A stretch of 31,224 nt of DNA from an uncultured Eubacterium sp. Its GTDB lineage: Bacteria; Bacillota; Clostridia; Peptostreptococcales; Anaerovoracaceae. The position numbers and the translations under genes were made by a program. The notes beneath the pieces were generated by a model, which saw only the letters and a list, made by a program, of their open reading frames with translations, did not search any database and was not told the DNA's origin. This document shows, one piece after another, positions 22,869-30,770 of the stretch (its first letter is position 1; every line of letters begins with the position of its first letter). The stretch lies in NCBI GenBank assembly GCA_900551775.1, contig URXI01000015.1, forward strand, positions 1-31,224, read 5' to 3'.

Positions 22869-23789
22869 ATGGCACTGAGCAATGATAAAATAGAAAAACT
22901 CGTCAAAATTGCCACAATGTATTATGAAGAAAATAAAAACCAAAGCGAAATCGCCAGTGCTTTAGGCATTTCCAGACCCTTGGTCAGCCGGTATTTGACG
23001 GAGGCCAGGGACTTCGGCATTGTAAAAATCCAGATACAAAGTCCAATTGAAGAACGCAGAGTGATTTTGGACCGGCTGCAGGAGAAATACGGGATTCGCG
23101 GCGGCGCGGTAATCGAGACCAGTGAAAATGTGGTGGATACTGACCGGGATATCGCAGACTGCATCGTGGATGGGCTCTCTAATACAGAGAGTATGCAGAT
23201 CGGCGTAGGCTGGGGATCCATCATTGGAACCGTGGCGGACCGTCTGAGCACGGCACCGGAGCGGGTGCTCCATACCACAATCTACCCTCTGGTGGGCAAC
23301 AGCGGCGTCTTTAACAGAGACTATCACTCTAACGAAATCGTGAGAATCTTTGCGGAGCGTACCGGCAGCAGACCAGTTTACTGGTATACGCCGGCTTTTG
23401 TGGACAGCTCAGAGGAAATCAGGCGGCTGAAGGACTTGGACAGTTACAAACAGATGGAAAGCGGATGGAAGTCCATCAAAATTGCTTTTGTCAACATCGG
23501 AAACTATCCTTCGGTACCCGATTTTGCCACAGCGGCCAGCTATGGCAGCCGTCTGATTGAGCAGAAAGCCGTAGGTAAGCTTCTCTGTTATTACTACGAC
23601 AGCAGCGGAAGATTTATCAAGCCGGATATGGAGTGCACTATGCAGATTCCCTTGGAAATTCTCGCAAAGAGGAAGTTCGTCGTGGGGGTGTGCGGAGCAA
23701 ATGTCAGCCCCAAGGCCCTGGCAGGAGCCCTCAAGACAGGCATTTTCACCCATATCGTCGCAGCAAAGAACATATTAGAACAGGTGTAA
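22869..23789 (+). CDS. SorC/DeoR-type sugar-binding transcriptional regulator
   Basis: This protein of about 306 residues starts with a helix-turn-helix (LVKIATMYYEENKNQSEIASALGISRPLVSRYLTEARDFGIVKI). It continues with the SorC effector domain, recognised by IGVGWGSIIGTV, TIYPLVGNSG, DFATAASYGSRL and a C-terminal VVGVCGANVSPKALAGALKTGIFTHIVA. Such regulators bind phosphorylated sugars. ATG 22869 is chosen because GGGGGCG precedes it and because the longer frame would begin within the promoter. The LytTR response regulator starts two bases after its stop. A natural target is the dhaL-dhaK-lsrF-like operon at the right edge, which carries a palindrome of suitable type, but that link is inference. 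Confidence 0.92.
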   Translation: MALSNDKIEKLVKIATMYYEENKNQSEIASALGISRPLVSRYLTEARDFGIVKIQIQSPIEERRVILDRLQEKYGIRGGAVIETSENVVDTDRDIADCIVDGLSNTESMQIGVGWGSIIGTVADRLSTAPERVLHTTIYPLVGNSGVFNRDYHSNEIVRIFAERTGSRPVYWYTPAFVDSSEEIRRLKDLDSYKQMESGWKSIKIAFVNIGNYPSVPDFATAASYGSRLIEQKAVGKLLCYYYDSSGRFIKPDMECTMQIPLEILAKRKFVVGVCGANVSPKALAGALKTGIFTHIVAAKNILEQV

Positions 23790-23791
23790 TT

Positions 23792-24511
23792 ATGGGAAAC
23801 GTGTTATTAGTAGAAGACAATCCAAATGCAGTAAAGAAGATCGTCCAATACATCAGCAAAATATCAAGTGAATCGGCAGTAGTCTCTTTTGCAGAAGCCG
23901 GCGCGGCTTTGCAGTACGCAAAAGACAATGAGGTTTCCCTCTTTATCCTTGACATTCAGTTGGAAGACTACAAGGGGACCAGCTTGGCAAAACAGCTCCG
24001 CCAACTGCCGGAATATAAATATACGCCCATAATCTTTGAAACAGCTCTGGCGGGGGAAGAACTTTCCGCCTATCGCGATGTAAAGTGCTATAGTTTTCTG
24101 GTCAAACCCTTCGACGAGGAAGAATTTGCTGCCGCTTTTCGTGACGCCATGGGTCTGTCCAGACAGATGAACCAGCAGGCCAGAACCATCCAGGTTGAAC
24201 AGAAGCAATTTATTTTGGAATACACTGTGCCGGATATCGCCTACGTGGAAGCCTTCGGAAAAAGGTTGGCCGTTCACACAAGGAGCCGTATATCTGACAT
24301 CAAAGAAGACATGATTTCCGGTTACACACTGGCGGGAATGCTGGCGCTATTGGACGACCCTGGGTTTGTTCAGTGTCACAAGAGTTACATCGTGAACAAA
24401 AGACATATTGAGAAAATTGATAAACCTGGGCGGCAGATCTTTCTCAAAGGGTTTGCAGAGCCAATCCCTGTGGGAAATAAATATCAGCCTGCATTGTGGG
24501 GGTCGTTATGA
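23792..24511 (+). CDS. LytTR-family response regulator (AgrA-like)
   Basis: This 239-residue protein has an N-terminal receiver domain (VLLVEDN at the start, phosphorylation site D54 in FILDIQLEDY, K105 in VKPF) and a C-terminal LytTR DNA-binding domain (about 135-239) with the segment FVQCHKSYIVNKRHIEKID. It acts with the kinase that follows: the RR stop TGA overlaps the kinase ATG as ATGA, so expression is coupled. AGGTG at the end of the SorC gene serves as its ribosome binding site. Regulators of this class usually control peptide export, bacteriocin or virulence genes, and the ABC transporter downstream is the obvious candidate target. Confidence 0.94.
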   Translation: MGNVLLVEDNPNAVKKIVQYISKISSESAVVSFAEAGAALQYAKDNEVSLFILDIQLEDYKGTSLAKQLRQLPEYKYTPIIFETALAGEELSAYRDVKCYSFLVKPFDEEEFAAAFRDAMGLSRQMNQQARTIQVEQKQFILEYTVPDIAYVEAFGKRLAVHTRSRISDIKEDMISGYTLAGMLALLDDPGFVQCHKSYIVNKRHIEKIDKPGRQIFLKGFAEPIPVGNKYQPALWGSL

Positions 24512-25833
24512 ATCTCGTTACCAATCTGATAGCCTTAGGCTTAGATGCCGTGATAGTGGCTCTTTGCTGCGAAGGCGTCTTTGGACAGAAATCGAGTGGA
24601 AAGACAAGAGACCTTCTGCTCCTTCCCATACTTTTTCTTCTCTTTATCATACCGAGGATGAATGTGATTGCCGTCAGGGAAAAAATAACTGTCTCCATTC
24701 CCGTGCAGGGGTTTGAGATCGTGCCTGTTGACGGCATCGCCGACCTGCTGTTCCTTATTTTTTCAGTATTGCTGATGAACAGTATCTTCTTCAGTCAGAG
24801 GAGCAGCGGCCATGTTTTTTGCGGGACGATGGCGGTTTTCTCCATCTACCTCTTTGTCAAGTGCCTGAGCATTGTCTTTCTTGCTGTCTGCGGAGCGGGG
24901 GATTTTTTGCTCCTTTTAGGCAGCAGAGGCCTCTCTTTGGGCCTTGTCCTTCTGCTCATTTGCACGCCGTTTTTGGAGCAGATCCGTGAATTTGTCCAGA
25001 GGGGTGATTTTACTGTCTGGATTGTTTCTGCCAATGTGGCAATTTTACTGGCAGCCGTGCTTACTGTCCTTTCCTTTGATGTGGATCAGATTCTTTCCCA
25101 TTTGTGGCTCATCGTCACCTTGCTGCTGGGAATTCTGCTGCTGGACAGCGTGCTGCTGTTTTTTCATCAGCGCAGAGGGCAGGAGCACAAGAGAATTCAT
25201 ATGATCGAACAGTATGTGCCCATTGTGGAGGAACTGATTTCCCAGGTCAGAGCCAGGCAGCACGAGTTTAACAACCGTATGCTTGCCATTGAAACCGCAG
25301 TGTCCCTGGCGGATACCCTGGAAGAAGCACAGCAAGAAGTGGCAGCGCTTGCCAAAGGCGTTTCCCTTACCCCCAATGACCGCGAACTGCTTTCCTGTGA
25401 CAGCAAAATCATCGCCGGCATGTTATTTGACAAGATGAAGCAGGCAGAGGCGGCAAACCTTTGCATTGAGCTGCAGCTGCACGGTCTTTTTAAGAAGACG
25501 GCGGTTCCCGAAACGGAATGGATCGAGGCCATGGGGATTCTGTTGGATAACGCCATCGAGGCGTCGCCAAAGGGCAGCGCCATTTATATTTCCAGCAGGA
25601 AAGCAGGCGATTATCTGGAACTGCTGGTTTCCAATCCGGCGCCGGCCATGTCCAATACAGAATTTATGGCCCTGTTTCGCAAGGGCGCTACGACAAAATC
25701 CAGCCAGGGGGATCGGGGCTTCGGCCTATATAACATCCTGCGCATGACAGAACGTTATCACGGCAAAATCCTGACGCGAAATGAAGTGATTCAAGGTAAA
25801 AATTATGTGGTCTTTGGCCTGCTCCTTCCGTGA
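24508..25833 (+). CDS. GHKL-domain sensor histidine kinase (AgrC-like)
   Basis: This protein of about 441 residues has some six membrane segments in its first 220 residues and a cytoplasmic kinase part. The phosphoacceptor histidine is in RARQHEFNNRML (about H252). The ATPase shows GILLDNAIEAS (N box, about 344-352) and GDRGFGLYNI (about 401-410). Together these mark the HPK10/AgrC group that senses peptides at the membrane. I chose ATG 24508 because it overlaps the response regulator stop. An earlier GTG at 24496 would add four residues. The strong hairpin at 25848-25897 ends the unit. The signal is unknown, since no small prepeptide gene is visible in the immediate neighbourhood. Confidence 0.93.
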   Translation: MNLVTNLIALGLDAVIVALCCEGVFGQKSSGKTRDLLLLPILFLLFIIPRMNVIAVREKITVSIPVQGFEIVPVDGIADLLFLIFSVLLMNSIFFSQRSSGHVFCGTMAVFSIYLFVKCLSIVFLAVCGAGDFLLLLGSRGLSLGLVLLLICTPFLEQIREFVQRGDFTVWIVSANVAILLAAVLTVLSFDVDQILSHLWLIVTLLLGILLLDSVLLFFHQRRGQEHKRIHMIEQYVPIVEELISQVRARQHEFNNRMLAIETAVSLADTLEEAQQEVAALAKGVSLTPNDRELLSCDSKIIAGMLFDKMKQAEAANLCIELQLHGLFKKTAVPETEWIEAMGILLDNAIEASPKGSAIYISSRKAGDYLELLVSNPAPAMSNTEFMALFRKGATTKSSQGDRGFGLYNILRMTERYHGKILTRNEVIQGKNYVVFGLLLP

Positions 25834-25847
25834 TCAAGAGCATGAAC

Positions 25848-25897
25848 GAGGGTTTTAAGGGAACGAAAATAATCTTGTTCCCCTAAAACCCTCTTTT
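25848..25897 (+). terminator. Very strong terminator after the two-component genes
   Basis: GAGGGTTTTA-A-GGGAAC (25848-25864) pairs with GTTCCC-C-TAAAACCCTC (25877-25893) except for one internal A/C mismatch, followed by TTTT (25894-25897). It separates the regulatory unit from the transporter unit. Confidence 0.8.
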
Positions 25898-25909
25898 GTT
25901 CCCTGCCTG

Positions 25910-25938
25910 TTGAAGTGGGACGGCGAGTCAGATATACT
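25910..25938 (+). promoter_or_regulatory. Promoter of the ABC transporter operon
   Basis: TTGAAG (25910-25915) and TATACT (25933-25938) are 17 bases apart, about 25 bases before the start of the first permease. It follows directly after the terminator of the kinase gene. Direct repeats for the LytTR protein were not clearly found. Confidence 0.6.
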
Positions 25939-25964
25939 GTGAAAAAAAGAAGGGAATGAATGAG

Positions 25965-26723
25965 ATGTCTAACTTGATAAAGCTGGAAAGCAGAAAAATC
26001 TTACGGACGGTAATCTTTACAACGGTGATTCTGACAGCAGCCATGTGTGTGCTGTCCTGTACCCTCTACAAAAACTATGCCTTGCAGTACGACTTGGAAG
26101 CGTGGGAGGTAGGAACAGAATTGTTTTCTCTGCTGTATCCTCTGATTGCAGTGGTGCCCCTTTGCTGGAACTTGTACTATGAGCGGAAGAACAACTTCCT
26201 CTTGTACGTTCTGCCCCGGGTGCCCATCAAAAAGTACCTGGCGGTCAAGTGGTGCGTCTATGCTCTGGGAGCCTTCTGCATGATTGGGATTCCCTACATG
26301 CTGTCAGCCGTATTTGCCATTTATGTAAAAGCGCCAGTGGTTCCTTTTTCAAATCCTTTTGATCACGTCTTTCTAAAGGCATTTACTCAGATGCCGCTGC
26401 TCTATGGGGTTATCCTCTCCTGCTGGAAGGGGATTTTGGGTATTTTGATGATGACCCTAGGTTTCGTGCTGGCCATGTACGGCAGGAATATCTTTGTGAT
26501 CCTCACAGGACCCTTTGTCTACTCCATACTGGAAAACTACATTCTCTCTATCCTGAGACTTGAGCAGTACAGGCTGGTAGTCGCCTTTGACCCCACCAGC
26601 ATCAGTGATGATGCCGTATCTGCGATGTCTTTCCTTGCAGGGCCGGCTGTTTTGATCATCGTCATCTTACTAAGCGTTTTTTTCCTTTCAAAGGTCAGAA
26701 AAAACACCGTCGTGAACATTTAG
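25965..26723 (+). CDS. ABC-2 type transporter permease subunit (first)
   Basis: This protein of about 252 residues has roughly six hydrophobic segments (near 14-34, 55-72, 97-120, 146-172, 178-196 and 226-246). It resembles the small permeases of lantibiotic/bacitracin immunity type exporters. YYERKNNFLLYVLPRVPIKKYLAVKW between segments two and three is the typical cytoplasmic loop of that group. Two in-frame ATGs (25956 and 25965) are possible. I prefer the second because AGAAGGGA ends right at the first. It is followed nine bases later by a second, larger permease and then the ATPase. The substrate, probably a peptide or lipid-like compound, is not known. Confidence 0.8.
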   Translation: MSNLIKLESRKILRTVIFTTVILTAAMCVLSCTLYKNYALQYDLEAWEVGTELFSLLYPLIAVVPLCWNLYYERKNNFLLYVLPRVPIKKYLAVKWCVYALGAFCMIGIPYMLSAVFAIYVKAPVVPFSNPFDHVFLKAFTQMPLLYGVILSCWKGILGILMMTLGFVLAMYGRNIFVILTGPFVYSILENYILSILRLEQYRLVVAFDPTSISDDAVSAMSFLAGPAVLIIVILLSVFFLSKVRKNTVVNI

Positions 26724-26732
26724 GAGTCAGTC

Positions 26733-28205
26733 ATGATTGCTCTGATGAAGAAAAATTTCCGCTTATGGGGATATGGAAAAGCCGCCGCCTTATTTGTCGG
26801 CTGCCTGCTCTTTTCCCTGGGAGAGAGGGTCAATGGCGTGAGCTGTTATCAACAACATATTTTGTCAGCGGTTTCAGACCACTATTATCTGACCTACTTT
26901 ATGCTGCCTATGGTGCTGCTCAGCGCATTTTCTTTTTTAGACGACGACGGAGAGCCGGTGATCCTGCGATTTGAAAGCTACCACAAATATTTTCTGCGAA
27001 AATGGTTTGGCACCGGGCTGGTTGCGCTATCGCTGACTGTCTTGCAGACGGCAGCCATCCTTTTGTCCGGCATTGGCCTGCCATCAGGCAATCACTGGGA
27101 ACTTGCCGCGGGAACCATAGAAAGGGAGCTGTTTTCCGTACTGCAGCAAAGTTTCAATACTCCGGCACAGACCTTTATCGCCTGCACCTTTTATCAGTTG
27201 ATAGGGTGCTGGATGATATTTGGCATCTGCACGTGGATCAATCACTTTGCCAGCCGGAGATGGTCTGTAGGAATCATCGTGGCACTTTATCTGATGTCCG
27301 CCGTATGGATTAAAGTTTCGGCAGTGCAGAGCCTGCCTGTCACTGGCTTCAATCACTTGCTGATCTTGCATCATAATTTGCCTCATCGCTTTGCTGTGAC
27401 AGGAATTACTGCGGCACTCATTGCCGCCCTTATGGCTTTGACTGTCCGATTTGCCTGGCGAAGGCAATTGCTCCATTGCCAGATCAGAGGCAGGGGCATC
27501 GCTGCTTACTATCTCAGGCAGCTGATGACCAGGCGAAATCTCCTGATTCTCTGTGCTGTGGTGACGGGGATGACCCTTTCCAAAGGGCTGGCGGGCGGTT
27601 TTCTGCAATCCGGTGAAGAATGGGCGTACACCTTGTTTGCCGGACACGGTACAGGGTATTTTCAAGTTCTGCCCTTTCTCGAGCTGTTGATCACTACCGG
27701 TGCGCCACTCTATCTTCTGGCGGTCTTTACGGAGCACAGCGTCAGCGATCAGTCCATCTTTCTCACCGTGCGCACGGGAAGCCGCAAAAAAGCGATGAGG
27801 GGGATTTTATCAGCCGGTACCGTGTTTCTCGCCCTATACGCCCTTTTGTGGCTGGCTGCGGGGTTTCTGGGAGCAGGACCGTCAGGATATAAAATGCTGC
27901 TTTATACCGTTCTTATGAAATTCCTGGATATGCTTTTGCAATTTCTGGTTATGCTGGCCGTTTACTTATTTACCAGGCTGATTACCATGGGCTTTCTCGT
28001 ACTGCTTGCCGGAAATCTGCTCTGCATGCTGCAGGGGGTATTTGCATCCTATCTGCCTTTTGGCCTTTCCAGTCTGGCGCGCATTTCCCTGCCGGAATCA
28101 GCAGGCGGTATATCAGCGGTGACAGCGCTCTGCATAGAAGGATTTTTAACCGCGCTGTTTTTGATCGGAATGTTTGCCCTGGGCGGCAAAAAAATTTTGA
28201 ACTAG
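26733..28205 (+). CDS. Second ABC transporter permease-like membrane protein
   Basis: This 490-residue protein has around twelve hydrophobic segments spread over its length and no soluble domain. It does not match a named family that I can recall with certainty. Its position between a small ABC-2 permease and an ABC ATPase, with gaps of 9 and 12 bases, makes it a transporter component. The two halves are each similar in size to the first permease and may reflect an internal duplication, which I could not confirm by eye. TAGGAG lies before the ATG. Confidence 0.7.
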   Translation: MIALMKKNFRLWGYGKAAALFVGCLLFSLGERVNGVSCYQQHILSAVSDHYYLTYFMLPMVLLSAFSFLDDDGEPVILRFESYHKYFLRKWFGTGLVALSLTVLQTAAILLSGIGLPSGNHWELAAGTIERELFSVLQQSFNTPAQTFIACTFYQLIGCWMIFGICTWINHFASRRWSVGIIVALYLMSAVWIKVSAVQSLPVTGFNHLLILHHNLPHRFAVTGITAALIAALMALTVRFAWRRQLLHCQIRGRGIAAYYLRQLMTRRNLLILCAVVTGMTLSKGLAGGFLQSGEEWAYTLFAGHGTGYFQVLPFLELLITTGAPLYLLAVFTEHSVSDQSIFLTVRTGSRKKAMRGILSAGTVFLALYALLWLAAGFLGAGPSGYKMLLYTVLMKFLDMLLQFLVMLAVYLFTRLITMGFLVLLAGNLLCMLQGVFASYLPFGLSSLARISLPESAGGISAVTALCIEGFLTALFLIGMFALGGKKILN

Positions 28206-28217
28206 GAGGATAGAAAT

Positions 28218-28895
28218 ATGTGTTCATATATCGAAGTAAAAAACGTATCGAAAAGTTTTGACCACAGGACCATTCTTAAAGATGTGTCTCTGTGTGCAGA
28301 CCGAGGAAAGGCGGTGGGCCTCGTCGGTGCAAACGGCAGCGGAAAGTCGGTGCTGTTTAAGATCCTGTGCGGCTTTGAAAAACCAGACAAAGGCAGCGTT
28401 TTTGTGCGGGGAAAACAGGTCGGTGCAAATGGGCGGGATTTTCCAGCAGATATGGGAGTGTTCATCAATTCGCCAGGCTTTATCGGCATCTACAGCGGCT
28501 TTCAGAATCTGAAATTCCTGGCGGATATCTGTGGCAAAATAGGAGAAAAGGAAATTCGAGAAGCCATGAGCAAGGTGGGCCTTGACCCTGATAACAAAAC
28601 CAAGGTGGACAACTATTCCCTGGGCATGAAGCAGAAGCTGGGGCTTGCCCAGGCCATTATGGAGGGACAGGATATTCTGGTTTTGGACGAACCCTTTAAC
28701 GCACTGGACTACAAGACTTATGAGGATGTCAAAATCATCATCCGCATGCTGAAAGCGGAAGGCAAGACAATCTTTATGACTTCACACCGTTATAAAGATA
28801 TCGAACAGCTCTGCGATCAGGTATATTCCCTTGAAAATTGCCGCCTGGTTCCCATTACGGACCAAATTGCAGCGCGGTATCGCGAGATGGAGTAA
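28218..28895 (+). CDS. ABC transporter ATP-binding protein
   Basis: This 225-residue ATPase powers the two permeases upstream. Walker A is GANGSGKS (37-44), the signature is YSLGMKQKL (133-141; a variant of LSGGQ common in bacitracin/lantibiotic type exporters), and Walker B is ILVLDEPFNALD (153-164). A switch histidine lies in MTSHR. The Q-loop position reads INSPGF, so the usual glutamine is absent or displaced. GGAGG lies before the ATG. The gene closes the operon and is followed by a terminator with a nine-T tract. Confidence 0.94.
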   Translation: MCSYIEVKNVSKSFDHRTILKDVSLCADRGKAVGLVGANGSGKSVLFKILCGFEKPDKGSVFVRGKQVGANGRDFPADMGVFINSPGFIGIYSGFQNLKFLADICGKIGEKEIREAMSKVGLDPDNKTKVDNYSLGMKQKLGLAQAIMEGQDILVLDEPFNALDYKTYEDVKIIIRMLKAEGKTIFMTSHRYKDIEQLCDQVYSLENCRLVPITDQIAARYREME

Positions 28896-28903
28896 CCGAA
28901 TAG

Positions 28904-28954
28904 AAACACCGGGAGACGGCCAGGAAACTGGCGCAGACCTCGGTGTTTTTTTTT
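28904..28954 (+). terminator. Terminator of the ABC transporter operon
   Basis: AAACACCG (28904-28911) pairs with CGGTGTTT (28941-28948). An inner GCCAG-GAAA-CTGGC hairpin lies at 28919-28932. The T-run of nine (28946-28954) follows directly. Confidence 0.8.
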
Positions 28955-28983
28955 CAAATTCAAAAACATTTTCACCAAAATCA

Positions 28984-28997
28984 GTTACATATGTAAC
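28984..28997. promoter_or_regulatory. Perfect 14-bp palindrome upstream of the dhaL-dhaK-lsrF-like operon
   Basis: GTTACAT-ATGTAAC is a perfect palindrome about 50 bases before the -35 box of the operon. It is a plausible operator or activator site, for example for the SorC regulator at 22869. The binding protein is not known. Confidence 0.5.
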
Positions 28998-29045
28998 AAT
29001 ATTCAGACAATGTTTTGGCGCGTGTATATACAGCCCCTCAAACCA

Positions 29046-29075
29046 TTGACATCGGTCGTAAAGAGGTGCTATTGT
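29046..29075 (+). promoter_or_regulatory. Promoter of the dhaL-dhaK-lsrF-like operon
   Basis: A perfect TTGACA (29046-29051) and TATTGT (29070-29075) are 18 bases apart. The start codon of the first gene is about 44 bases further on. Confidence 0.55.
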
Positions 29076-29118
29076 AAGCGTAAAGAGAAACTGTGGCAAG
29101 CGCCATTAGGAGGTAGTC

Positions 29119-29739
29119 ATGAATATTGACAAACAGGTTTTATCTGAGATGCTGAGCAGTGCAGCGGAAAGCTTCATCGCTCACAGTGATGAGCTCAGCG
29201 AAATTGATTCCAAGTTCGGTGATGGAGATCACGGCATCACGGTGAAGAAGATCGGCAATCTGATCGAAGAGAAGGTAGAAAGCTGGGAAACGGAGACTTT
29301 TGGCGAGTTCTTTGAAGATCTGGGCATGGCCATCATGGGCGTCAATGGCGGCAGCGCAGGACCCCTTTATGGGACTTTGATCGGCGGCCTGGGCGTAGAT
29401 CTGACCGACGAGGTCGAAATCGACGCAGAGCTGCTCAAGGAGATGTTCGCGTCCTGCCTGTCGGAGATGGAGGATATTACGACAGCAAAGGTAGGCGACA
29501 AGACTATGATGGATGCGCTGATTCCTGCTGTAGAGGCAGCACAAGAAGCGGAGGATTCCATACCCGCGATTTTGAGAGCAGCCGCAGAGGCAGCACGGCG
29601 CGGCGCCAAAGAAAGCGAAAAATTTGTATCAAAATTCGGAAGAGCAAAGAGCTATAAAGAACAGACCATCGGCACACCGGATGCCGGCGCCATGAGTACA
29701 GCCCTGTTCTTTGAAGGTTTTGCAAAACCAGTCATGTAA
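29119..29739 (+). CDS. dhaL: Dihydroxyacetone kinase-like L subunit (DhaL family)
   Basis: This 206-residue protein is the nucleotide-binding subunit of a two-part ketose kinase. The magnesium-binding aspartates are D30, D35 and D37 in EIDSKFGDGDHG. The nucleotide segments are NGGSAGPLYGT (about 76-86) and KVGDKTMMDALIPA, and a final GTPDAGAMS is typical of DhaL. It works with the DhaK-like protein whose gene starts 20 bases after its stop. TAGGAGG lies before the ATG. No DhaM (PTS phosphodonor) gene lies between the parts seen, so ATP may be the phosphate donor. Members of this family also act on other short ketoses such as erythrulose, so the substrate is open. Confidence 0.92.
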   Translation: MNIDKQVLSEMLSSAAESFIAHSDELSEIDSKFGDGDHGITVKKIGNLIEEKVESWETETFGEFFEDLGMAIMGVNGGSAGPLYGTLIGGLGVDLTDEVEIDAELLKEMFASCLSEMEDITTAKVGDKTMMDALIPAVEAAQEAEDSIPAILRAAAEAARRGAKESEKFVSKFGRAKSYKEQTIGTPDAGAMSTALFFEGFAKPVM

Positions 29740-29759
29740 TTGAAAAAAGGAGAGAAAAC

Positions 29760-30761
29760 ATGAAGATGAAAAAATTTATCAATGATCCTGCAAATCTGAC
29801 CACAGAGTTACTGGAAGGATTCGCTGCAGCGAATCAGGACTTGGTACGCTTGGAAGAAGATAATACAGTAGTTAACAAAGCATTGGATCAGGCAGATCGT
29901 GTTACGATCGTAACGCAGGGCGGCTCCGGCCACGAACCTGCGATCAGCGGTTTTGTCGGTGAGGGTATGATCGATATTTCAGTAGTTGGGGATATCTTTG
30001 CTGCGCCTGGTCCACAGGCTTGTGTAAACGCCATCAAAAAAGCCGAAAAAGGCAAGGGCGTGTTATATATCGTTCTCAACCACGCAGGCGACATGCTGAC
30101 TGGGAATCTGACCATGAAACAGTTGAAGAAAGAAAAAGACATCAAATGCGTCAAAGTGGTGACCCAGGAAGACATCGCCAACGCACCGAGAGAGAACGCA
30201 GACGACAGAAGAGGCCTGGTAGGTTGCATTCCTACCTATAAGATTGCCGGGGCGGCTGCAGCGGAAGGCAAAAGCCTGGAAGAAGTAGCTGCGGCAGCGC
30301 AGCGCTTTGCTGATAACATGGCGACGTTGGCAGTGGCCGTCAGAGGCGCAACCCATCCTGCAACAGGAAGCCCATTGGCAGAGCTTGGAGAAGATGAGAT
30401 GGAAATCGGCATGGGCCAGCACGGCGAAGGCGGCGGCGGCCGCCAGACTATGAAATCAGCCGACGAGACTGCTGAGATCATGATCAACGGGCTGATTAAC
30501 GACCTTTCTATCAAAGAAGGGGAAAAGGTGATGCTCATCCTCAATGGAACGGGCGCGACAACTCTGATGGAACTGTTCATCGTCTACAGAAAGTGCGAAG
30601 CGCTTTTGAAAGAAAAAGGCATTGAAATCGTTGCAAACCATGTGGGAGAGCTTTTGACCGTACAGGAACAGGCTGGTTTCCAGATGTTCATGGCGAGAAT
30701 GGACGACGAGCTTCTCCACTACTGGAACGCACCTTGCAACACACCATACATGAAAAAATAG
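29760..30761 (+). CDS. dhaK: Dihydroxyacetone kinase-like K subunit (DhaK family)
   Basis: This 333-residue protein binds the ketose substrate covalently. GGSGHEP (54-60), NHAGDMLTGNL (about D111) and MGQHGEGG with H221, matching the histidine that forms the hemiaminal with the ketone, are the family marks. The loop after it, HGEGGGGRQTMKSADETA, is more glycine-rich than in the classical dihydroxyacetone enzyme, suggesting a related but different ketose. AAAGGAG lies six bases before the ATG. It is the second gene of the operon and precedes the LsrF-like gene by nine bases. Confidence 0.92.
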   Translation: MKMKKFINDPANLTTELLEGFAAANQDLVRLEEDNTVVNKALDQADRVTIVTQGGSGHEPAISGFVGEGMIDISVVGDIFAAPGPQACVNAIKKAEKGKGVLYIVLNHAGDMLTGNLTMKQLKKEKDIKCVKVVTQEDIANAPRENADDRRGLVGCIPTYKIAGAAAAEGKSLEEVAAAAQRFADNMATLAVAVRGATHPATGSPLAELGEDEMEIGMGQHGEGGGGRQTMKSADETAEIMINGLINDLSIKEGEKVMLILNGTGATTLMELFIVYRKCEALLKEKGIEIVANHVGELLTVQEQAGFQMFMARMDDELLHYWNAPCNTPYMKK

Positions 30762-30770
30762 GAGGAATCT

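Noticed and set aside
27084..27737. Minus-strand 217-codon frame opposite the second permease
   Set aside because: It is the antisense shadow of a membrane protein in a tight operon, with no ribosome binding site or family match.
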